Positions 26,325 through 34,700 of a DNA stretch of 64,000 nucleotides are shown in pieces. The number at the start of each line of letters is the position of its first letter. Position 1 is the stretch's first letter. A model generated the notes under the pieces. It did not search any database. It saw only the letters and a program-made list of their open reading frames with translations, and had not been told where the DNA came from. Origin of the DNA: Aureispira sp963837355 (lineage in GTDB: Bacteria; Bacteroidota; Bacteroidia; Chitinophagales; Saprospiraceae); assembly GCA_963837355.1 (NCBI GenBank), contig CAWIMY010000010.1, forward strand, positions 62,001 through 126,000. Direction: 5' to 3'. Both the position numbers and the translations under genes were made by a program.

Positions 26325-27554
26325 TTACTCTGGTTTTTTGAAATGAAAATCGTCTTCGACAGAAGAGCTTTCCCAAGGGATTTGCTGTCCGCTAGATGCT
26401 TTGCGTACGTTTTTGCGGACTTTCTTAAAGACATCTTCGAGTCCTGGCCCTTGCTCGCGCATAGCTTTGAGCAATTCTTGTGTGTAGAGGCCATTGGTAC
26501 CTGTGCCATCTAGCGCCACAGAGCCTGGGGCAGTAGAAAAAGCAATGAACGAGTTATAAGGCGCGGAACCAATAGAAGCAAGGCCATTGTAGCTAGAATG
26601 CTTAGATTTAGCAAATTCTTCCTTGTAGGGATTGTCGCGACAAGCATCCAAAATGATGATGTTCATATTGTTTTGTGCGTATTCCAATTCTGACAACACC
26701 CGTCCAAGATCAACCGATTCAAATTCAATATCTTGTGCTTTGTGAATTTCGGCATTGACAGGCACTAAAAAATTGCGCCCATCAGATTGTAAGCCGTGGC
26801 CTGCATAAAAGAACAAACCAACACCGCCACGTTCTTTGAGCTGTTGCCCAAACTCGCGGATGGCTTTTTTCATGGTTTTTTGATCCAAATCAGTATATAA
26901 ATAAGCGTCAAACCCTGAGCGTTGTAGTTCTTCGGCCATCGCCAAAGCATCGTTAGCGGGGTTTTTTAGAGGGCTCTGGGTATATTGGCTGTTGCCAATA
27001 ATGAGGGCAGTGCGGACGAGCGCAGTGTCAATATTTGCCAATGCTTTGAAAAATTTACCATCGTACGTACTGGAACGGCTGGTCACTCCAAAAGGGGCAG
27101 TTTGTGGGGTATTGGGCTTATCGGGTGAATTGGCAGCGACGATTTCCGTCTTTTGTTCGACCACCTCTTGTACAAACGTTCCATCTTTCCAGACCCCTTT
27201 TTGTTCGGTTCCATCATTAAAGGTATAAATACCCTCTCCGTGGCGCACATTATTTTTGTATTCGCCAATGTACTTTTCCCCTGTGGACCAAATAAATGTC
27301 CCGTAGCCTTGTCGTTTTCCATTGACGAAAGGGCCTTTATAAACACTGCCGTTCTCGCCATAATAAGCACCTCGGCCATGTGGTACTGAGTTTTTGAATT
27401 CCCCAATGTATTTGTCGCCATTTTTATAGATAAAACGGCCTTTACCATTCTCACAATCGCCGATAGTACAGCCGCGTTGCGCTTGCACCTCTGTTTGTGT
27501 CAGAATAAAAATAAGGCATAAAATAACGGTAAAAAAAGTAGAACCAAGGTTCAT
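26325..27554 (-). CDS. MORN-repeat caspase-family (C14) peptidase, secreted
   Basis: A 409-residue protein with a signal peptide (about 1-25). Four to five MORN repeats follow at about 36-125 (for example GDKYIGEFKNSVPHGRG and GEKYIGEYKNNVRHGEG). A caspase p20-like domain spans about 180-400. The catalytic dyad is intact: His253 in YAGHG and Cys305 in DACRDNP. Bacterial caspase homologues cleave after basic residues; the target here is unknown. MORN repeats in bacteria may bind lipids or membranes. No toxin, gasdermin or signalling partner is next to it, so a role in defence is not supported. Confidence 0.9.
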   Translation of the reverse strand: MNLGSTFFTVILCLIFILTQTEVQAQRGCTIGDCENGKGRFIYKNGDKYIGEFKNSVPHGRGAYYGENGSVYKGPFVNGKRQGYGTFIWSTGEKYIGEYKNNVRHGEGIYTFNDGTEQKGVWKDGTFVQEVVEQKTEIVAANSPDKPNTPQTAPFGVTSRSSTYDGKFFKALANIDTALVRTALIIGNSQYTQSPLKNPANDALAMAEELQRSGFDAYLYTDLDQKTMKKAIREFGQQLKERGGVGLFFYAGHGLQSDGRNFLVPVNAEIHKAQDIEFESVDLGRVLSELEYAQNNMNIIILDACRDNPYKEEFAKSKHSSYNGLASIGSAPYNSFIAFSTAPGSVALDGTGTNGLYTQELLKAMREQGPGLEDVFKKVRKNVRKASSGQQIPWESSSVEDDFHFKKPE

Positions 27555-27719
27555 AAGGCAGTGTAATTAAGCTGATTAAATGATGTTGTTGGGGGGTAGA
27601 CGATGGCCTTTTGGAAGACCTTCTATAAAAAGATCGTACACAATAATACAAGAACTCTCTCATATTTTCAGGCAATAAGGAAGTAAAATTCAACTATCGT
27701 TCCAGCTTTGGATGAATGC

Positions 27720-28982
27720 TTATTCGGGCGGGTGTATATCTTCTTCCATCGGGGGCATCTCGCCCTTGTGCTCCGTGTCCAATTCTTGGCGGTGGTGCAA
27801 ATCCTCCACCATCTCTTCGATAATGGTGTCGTTCTCTACAGGATCATCAGAAAGCCCTACGTACTCAATCATCTCTCGGAGTTGAGAATGAGAAGGAGGC
27901 GCAGCAGTAATATACGCTCCTGATAATTCATCCAATTGCTTGCGAGACAGATCGTTAGTAGGGCGGCTGGTGCCTTTTTGTAAGGCATAGGCAAAACGCT
28001 TGGGCTTGATGTCTACATGTCTATATTTACAAACCGCAATAATAAACTCAGCCCCTAGAAAAATCAACTGTGCCGAGTACGAGACCCAAATTAAAATAGC
28101 AATGATCGAACCTGCTGCCCCATAAGCCGAAATCATGTTGGTTTTGCTCAAATAAATGCCCATTAAAATCTGTCCCAAAGAAAATAAGACGGCAGAGAAA
28201 AAGGCACCAATCCAAACATATTTCCAACGCAACCGTACCGCAGGTAAGATTTTATACAAAAAAGCAAAAAATAAAGTCAACAGAAAAACGGTAATTATTA
28301 AGTTGAGACCGACAAAAAAGTAATCGGTCAAATATTCCATATACGGCACCACCGATTCGGGTAAACGATCATAGAGTAAGTATTGATTTTCGATCACAAA
28401 GTCACTAACCTTGAGGGTTAAGGCATTCAAAATAATGGAGAGTAACAAAAGACCGCCGATGCTTAGAACCATTGCAAAGGACAAAATGCGGTTCATAATG
28501 ACCTCCAAAATGCGCATTTTGGCTGGCACGGGCTCCACAGAAAAAATAAAGTTGAGGGTATCTTGAAGGGCATAGAATACCCCTGTTGCTACAAAAATCA
28601 AGACAACAATACCAATCATAGCTGCCCACCAACTAGTATCGGGCGTACCAATATTAATAACTGCTTTTTCTACTTGCAATGCCGCATCAGGCCCTACTGA
28701 CCCTACAATGGCATCGTAGATTTCTCCCTGAACAGCCGCTTCTCCCAAAAAAAAGCCCACTGACCCCACAATAACAATAATTAGTGCTGGTAACGAAAAA
28801 ATGGTGTAATAAGCCAGGGCTGCTCCCAATCGAAAGACTCGGTGCTCATTATAACTGTTGATCGTGTCTCTTAGGATCGTATAAATTGGATCAACTATGG
28901 GGTACAGCAACTTGTGGTAATAGAATTTCCTTACCAGCGCATGAAGCCGCTTTTTTACTGCTTTAAGAAAAGAAGTTGCCAT
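27720..28982 (-). CDS. YihY/BrkB-family integral membrane protein
   Basis: A 420-residue protein with six hydrophobic helices between about residues 45 and 310. The family block HRVFRLGAALAYYTIFSLPALI is at about 50-71 and GAAGSIIAILIWVSYSAQLIFLGAEF in the last helices. The C-terminal 100 residues are soluble and acidic, longer than in E. coli YihY. The family was once called ribonuclease BN in error; its function is unknown. ATG 28982 is chosen over TTG 28994. Confidence 0.88.
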   Translation of the reverse strand: MATSFLKAVKKRLHALVRKFYYHKLLYPIVDPIYTILRDTINSYNEHRVFRLGAALAYYTIFSLPALIIVIVGSVGFFLGEAAVQGEIYDAIVGSVGPDAALQVEKAVINIGTPDTSWWAAMIGIVVLIFVATGVFYALQDTLNFIFSVEPVPAKMRILEVIMNRILSFAMVLSIGGLLLLSIILNALTLKVSDFVIENQYLLYDRLPESVVPYMEYLTDYFFVGLNLIITVFLLTLFFAFLYKILPAVRLRWKYVWIGAFFSAVLFSLGQILMGIYLSKTNMISAYGAAGSIIAILIWVSYSAQLIFLGAEFIIAVCKYRHVDIKPKRFAYALQKGTSRPTNDLSRKQLDELSGAYITAAPPSHSQLREMIEYVGLSDDPVENDTIIEEMVEDLHHRQELDTEHKGEMPPMEEDIHPPE

Positions 28983-29070
28983 ATAAATGATCAATAGGTT
29001 ATACCAAAATAATGAGAAAAATCCCTTGACTTATTTTCAAAGAAAAGCAATTTTTTTACAAAAACGAAGC

Positions 29071-30243
29071 TTAAGCTTGTTCCAGCAGCAAGGCCGCCCC
29101 TGTCCCTAAGCCCCCCGAGGTAGCGGCCAACCCGTAGTACAAATTGGGCGCGCGCTGTAGCTGTTTGGCCAAAGAAACCACGGTTCGGACAGCGCCAACC
29201 GCAATAGGATTGCCAATAGAAAGCGCCCCACCATGTGGGTTGACTAAAGCAGGGGACAAGTTCAGTTCCTTTATCCCCAACAACACTTGTAGGGCAAAAG
29301 ATTCACTGTACTCCACCCAATCCAAGGATTGACTAGATAATTGGGCGCGTTCTAAGAGCAATTTGCTAGCCGTAACAGCCGCATAACTCATTCGACTAGG
29401 ATGGCAAGCAGCACTTGCCCAATGACTAATTCTGGCCAGTGGTTGCAGCTGTTGTTGGCGCACCAATCGTTCCGAAGCGAGTAGCAACATCGCGGCTCCA
29501 TCACCAACGCGTGCTGCATTGCCTGCTGTAATATAAGCCCCTCCTTTGACAATCGGGGGCATTTTGGTTAATAAAGCCGCAGACAACACTCGGTGTTGCT
29601 CGTCTTTTGTCAAGGGGTAGCCCTCTTTAGTAGTGATTATTGCTAGTTCTTCCGACCAAATCTGTTGCTCCAACGCATTTTGGTACCGCTGTCGGCTAGA
29701 CTGAGCATAAGCATCTTGCGCAGCGCGCGAAATGCCGTATTCTTGCGCTAATAATTCTGCCGTTTCGGCCATGGATAAACTCAATGGTTGAAGGCGGGGA
29801 TTGGTAAAGCGCCAGCCAATGAGACTATCGACTTGTTCTTGGTCTATTTTGCTGGTAACCAAGGGGCTACGGCTCATGCTTTCAATGCCTCCTACCAAAT
29901 AACAATCGCCTTCACCTAAGGCAATTTGGCGTAGCCCCGCAAAAATTGCTTCGGCACTAGAAGAGCATAAGCTATTGACGGTGAGCGCTGTACTACTATG
30001 TGGCAGCCCTGCTAATAAGGCGGCCATGCGCGCCACATTTCGGTTGTCTTCTCCTGCTTGATTGGCACAGCCCAGTAGTACGCCGTCCACTAGTTCGGGC
30101 GCTAACTTTGCTTTTTGAAGAACTTGCTGCATAACGGTTGCGGCTAAATCATCAGGTCGCCAATGAGCCAAGGCCCCGTTGAGTTTTCCAATGGGAGTGC
30201 GTAAGGCTTCCACGAGGTATATTGCTTGTCTTTTGTTGTTCAT
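29071..30243 (-). CDS. Thiolase-fold protein with degenerate active site
   Basis: A 390-residue protein with the full two-domain thiolase fold: YLVEALRTPIGKLNG at the start and VNPHGGALSIGNPIAVGAVR near the end. The acyl-accepting Cys is kept (Cys93 in NSLCSSS). Three other catalytic positions differ from known thiolases: NEAFA is SESFA (Ser313), GHP is GNP (Asn345), and the second Cys of CxGGG is Ser376 in TSGGLG. Such changes should abolish normal thiolysis or condensation. It may be a non-thiolytic acyl-CoA-binding or altered condensing enzyme, or a decaying gene. ATG 30243 is preferred to TTG 30252. Confidence 0.85.
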   Translation of the reverse strand: MNNKRQAIYLVEALRTPIGKLNGALAHWRPDDLAATVMQQVLQKAKLAPELVDGVLLGCANQAGEDNRNVARMAALLAGLPHSSTALTVNSLCSSSAEAIFAGLRQIALGEGDCYLVGGIESMSRSPLVTSKIDQEQVDSLIGWRFTNPRLQPLSLSMAETAELLAQEYGISRAAQDAYAQSSRQRYQNALEQQIWSEELAIITTKEGYPLTKDEQHRVLSAALLTKMPPIVKGGAYITAGNAARVGDGAAMLLLASERLVRQQQLQPLARISHWASAACHPSRMSYAAVTASKLLLERAQLSSQSLDWVEYSESFALQVLLGIKELNLSPALVNPHGGALSIGNPIAVGAVRTVVSLAKQLQRAPNLYYGLAATSGGLGTGAALLLEQA

Positions 30244-30467
30244 TCGGAGCAAAATATTACTTTTGCAAGTGTTTACAGAGTGGTTGAGGCAACGGGTAAT
30301 AATTAGTTGTCTTTAGCGATCTGCTGCTATAGTTTTCAACCTTCTATCTATATTTTTGTAATTCTTTATGACTGAAGTTGTTTAAATAAAAAAGCTGGGT
30401 TCGGTATTTTAGAACAGCCTTTGGTTAAGTCGCGTTAATACATTATTATCACCTATAAAATATTATC

Positions 30468-30893
30468 ATGGGTCAAATACAACGAGTACAATCCATTTAT
30501 TTATTAGTAGCGGGCATTACAAGCAGTGCTTTATTTGCCCTTCCTTTTGCTACAGCGCCAGCACAGGCCGATGGGATGCTTCAGGATGGTGCTTTTGATA
30601 TCAACGATCATTATGCATTACTTGTGATGACGATACTGATTGTGTTGCTTTCTTTTGTAACAATTTTCTTGTACAACAATCGCGTTCTGCAAATGAATCT
30701 GGGCAAACTAAATATTGTGCTGTTATTGGGATTAATTGGCGTAGCAGGGTACTTGTTTAGAACCCTATCTGTTACTACTAGTCTAGGTTTAGGAATTATG
30801 ATTCCCGCTTTGGTTTTTGTATTTGTACTATTAGCAAATAGAAACATTAACAAGGACGAAAAACTAGTTCGTTCGGCCGATCGATTGCGCTAG
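30468..30893 (+). CDS. DUF4293-family membrane protein
   Basis: A 141-residue protein starting MGQIQRVQSIYLLVA, the hallmark of DUF4293, with four hydrophobic helices and the conserved end ANRNINKDEKLVRSADRLR. It is found almost only in Bacteroidota and has no known function. Single gene. Confidence 0.88.
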   Translation: MGQIQRVQSIYLLVAGITSSALFALPFATAPAQADGMLQDGAFDINDHYALLVMTILIVLLSFVTIFLYNNRVLQMNLGKLNIVLLLGLIGVAGYLFRTLSVTTSLGLGIMIPALVFVFVLLANRNINKDEKLVRSADRLR

Positions 30894-30943
30894 ACCAGTT
30901 AAATCTTGTCATAAAATGTCTATTGATAGAGAGTAAGCATCGC

Positions 30944-31420
30944 TTAATAAGGTGATTCTTGCTCTTTTTTTTGTCGCCAATCAAGCGCTAAACCCAAAGA
31001 AAGTAGGATGAAGTTAGGAATGGCTACTACCCAATAATTAGAAATGGTTTCCTTTAATTCGCTTTTTTCTCGCTCCTGAATCTGTGCTTGTAGCTCGGGC
31101 GAAATATCTCGGACGTTGATCTCCGATGGTTCCGCGTGTGGCAGCTGTGTGGTGCGAATTTCTTTAAATTTATAGGCGATTAAACCCGCTCCCAAGATGC
31201 CTACAATACTACACAAGTAGAGCCATTTAGAAGGAAAACTAGGGCGAACGAGTTTCTGTATAAAGAAGCCTAGTCCTGCAATAGTGACGGCATAAAACGG
31301 TAGGACGTAAAAAATCAATTCATTGAGGCGAATGTAATAGACGTTGACATTTGCTTGCGCAGAAAGATCCGTCATTTGTACAAGAAGAAAAAAAACTAAG
31401 AGCCAATGCTTATTCTGCAT
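30944..31420 (-). CDS. Hypothetical membrane protein
   Basis: A 158-residue protein with an N-terminal signal-like segment (residues 5-22) and hydrophobic helices at about 33-54, 65-82 and 128-147. A charged 40-residue loop lies between the last two. I do not recognise the family. The 288 bp between its start and the giant gene (31709) hold no other gene; the two are divergent and may share that regulatory region. Confidence 0.6.
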   Translation of the reverse strand: MQNKHWLLVFFLLVQMTDLSAQANVNVYYIRLNELIFYVLPFYAVTIAGLGFFIQKLVRPSFPSKWLYLCSIVGILGAGLIAYKFKEIRTTQLPHAEPSEINVRDISPELQAQIQEREKSELKETISNYWVVAIPNFILLSLGLALDWRQKKEQESPY

Positions 31421-31708
31421 TTGTTTTTTATTTTTAATATGCTATAATAGGTATTATTTTTAGCACTGTTTTACAAGATGTTGGGGTTGTGTATGTCGAT
31501 TTGATCTTTTTAGGAAATAGTGTATCAAGGGGAACTTATAAGAAAAAACTATTGGACAAGCCCATTTAAAAAATAATCCTTGGCGAAGTTACATTTAATC
31601 CGTAATTTAATGCTGGAATAAATCGCTCATTTTAGAAGGGATTTAGTTCAGTAGCATTTTCAATACTCTAAACGTCAAAACACGGCGTTTGTTAATCCAC
31701 AGTGCAGC

Positions 31709-34700
31709 ATGGCAGATAATGGCAATGATCCCAACAAACAAGGAGAACGCGAAGGAAAAATAAATGCATCCACCAAAAAGGAGCAAGGTGCAGTAAATAT
31801 TAATAATATACAAGCGCATGTAGACGAGATAGAGGAAGGCCCGACCAATATCAACGACACCTCCTCGGTTAACTCCATGGCCGTAGGCAATGCTACTGCT
31901 GGAAACAACCAGCAATTAGACGATCAAAATCTGAAAAAAGAACTAGCGCCTAGAACAACGCCTGAGTCGCTATCGGGTATGATGGGAGATCCCAACAAGG
32001 GAACTACTTCGGAAGATACCATCACAGAAATAAAGGAGCCAGAGGCGGAGGCGACGCCAGAGAGCATCAGTGCTTTTAAAGAGGACAGCAGTGATCTGTC
32101 GAGTAACGATGATCCATCCTCTGATGGAGCGTCTAACGGAGCCGCCGATCAAAGTGCGGCAAAAGCTGATACTGAAATTCAGGCTACTGCTGGAAAAGAC
32201 AAAGAGAGTCCCGATCCTCAAAATACAGGAAAATCAGAAGGAGAGGACGACAAAGCGGATAACTTTGGATTTATCAAACAACTTTTAGGAGAATACAGTG
32301 CTACTATCGGTGCAGGAAACTTGGCCGATGCCAAAGCAGAAAAAGCGCGCGTAGAAGAACTTAAAAAAGCTGAAGACAGTGGCGGCGAATCGGAAACGGA
32401 AGAGGCTAAAAAAGCGATAGATCAAAACAACAGCAGCTCTAGTGATTTATCGCAGGGAGCTGGATCTAGGAGTGAGGAAGCCGCAACCTCTACAGAGGAG
32501 CCTGTTGCCACCGCAGAAAATACCAATGCCGAAGCGACAACTACAGAGCAACCGCCTGCACCTGCAGGGCCTCTTACCCAATCAGATCAATTGCTGGCAG
32601 ATATGGACGGTTTAGAGGGCGAGGTCGATGCTACTCAAAAGAAAGAAGATGATAAGAATGGCCCAGTAAGAAAGCAAGCCACTGACCACGGTTTAGATGT
32701 TGGCCGTAGTGTTGGCTATGGTGCCAAAATAAAAGACAATGGCAGCTCAGTAGAAGAGTTTGGAACCGATGAGGCCGATTCTTTGGAAAAACTGCAACAA
32801 TACAGAGATAGTGAACACGCCAGTGCCCAAAGCAAAAGCGAGATTTATTACGATGCCTATGTAATAGCGTACAATGAGGGGCGATCGGAAGGGATCGTAC
32901 TCAAACAAGAAGCGGATGTCGCTGCCCGTCAGAAAGCTTTGGAAGAAGAAAAGAAGCGCCCAGAATATCAAATTGGCGCTATTCTAGGCTTGGCTTGTGG
33001 AGCTGCGGCCGCCAAAGGCGAAACGGATATTGATGCCGCTTACACCTTGCCCAATGGCGGCGGTGAAAAAGTGATACAAGGGCCTCTAGCTCCTGTACGA
33101 GCCTCGATTATGAGTGACAAACGAACCCCTGATGGGTTAGTTGGACTCCAAGAAGGTGGCGGACAAGAAGAGGAAGGCGAGGCACTTGCACGGGCTTTTA
33201 TGCAGCATTACAACATTGCTCAACAAGAAGTTAATCAACAGCGACAGCAGGGGCCTGAAAAAGACGTCGATTACCAAAAAGGGTATGATCGAGGTCTGGA
33301 GATAGGAAAGAATTCCAAGAGTCTAACCGAGGAGCAAAAAGCAGAAAAACAAGCTTTTATCGACATTCCAGAAGAGGCTGCCAAGCCTCAGAAACAACAA
33401 AAAATAGGCTTTTTTGCAGGGTATAATAAGGGAATCTACAACGCAGAAAAAGAAACCCAAGATGCTAAACAAGCAGAGAAAGAGAAGCGTAATAATGACC
33501 CTGTCTTTATGTCGGGGTACGCTACGGGCAATATGCAAGGGTTTCTAAAAGCCTTGTTAGTGCCTTCTGGTAAAGATTTAGCGGAAGCGATTGCAGGCAC
33601 CAGCCGCGCAAAATTGAAAGAAGCGGGAATTCCCGACTTTTTCCCTATTCCCGATGCCATCCGTGCCAATATGCAAGCCAAGTTAGGCGTTGGTGGCGAT
33701 GCGACGGTGCAACAACTCATTCAGAAAGAGCTCTTTAGTCAAGGTTGGCTCAAAGGCTTTAATAAAGGTTTTTTGGATGGAGAGCAATCGCGTGCTAGCT
33801 TTAAGCGCCAGCAATTTAAGTTGCATCCCGATTATCAGCAAGCACTAAAAACCGTGTACATAGAGAAAGATGTAGATGGAAACGATGTGAAAATGAACAT
33901 GGGCCGCTTAAAGGCTAAGTTGGGCGCTGAACAAAAGGTGTTACAAGCTAAAGAAGCGCCCACAGAAGCGGAGCAACAAAAGCTGAGCATTTATACCAAA
34001 GCCTTGGCGGGATTAGATGCCGAAGTCAACAAGCAAAGTGAGTATTACCAACGTGGCGTACTCGAACAGTACAATATAGGATTAGGCGAAGAAGAGAAAA
34101 AGAAGAAAGCCGCCGAAAAAGCCGCTGTTTTTAACGATCCCGACTATTATGGAGGTTGGATTTTTGGAAAGAAAGTAGGTGAAAAAGTCTTCGAGACCAA
34201 ACAAAAGATCAAAGACTTGCGTCGTAATCGAGTTGATATTACCGCTCAGAATGCTAAGTTGAATGCGCTGACGAAGAAGACTAGAGATTATAGCAAATCG
34301 AAGGGCAATATGTTTTTTAGAGGGTATGCCCGAGGTTACTCGGATACCTTGCGAGAAAAAGAGAAAAAAGCCAATGAGTCCGATTTGGGCAACAAATTGG
34401 ATGAAGGGCAATTGCAGAAGGCTACTGATGCGATTAAAGCAGGGGCAGATGTAGGAGTATTTAACAAATTGGCAGAGGTGAAGGCATCCAACACTGAAAT
34501 TAGTGCTTTCTACGATAAAGAAGGCGGAAAAGAAGCGCGGGAAGCGTTCAAGTTAGGAGCTTCCGAAGGCTATCGATTGTGCTATACAGGCGATCCAGAT
34601 CCCGAAAAGAATATTTCAAATGAAGCAGGTGCCTTGGAAGAATACACCAAAAAGGTAAAAGCGAAAGCTACCGCAGCAGGAGAAGATAGCAAAGCCAAAG

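Noticed and set aside
26325..27554. Caspase-gasdermin or other antiphage defence system
   Set aside because: The protein is secreted and no gasdermin, signalling or effector gene is adjacent.
27720..28982. Ribonuclease BN
   Set aside because: The YihY family was named so historically by mistake; there are no nuclease motifs in this membrane protein.
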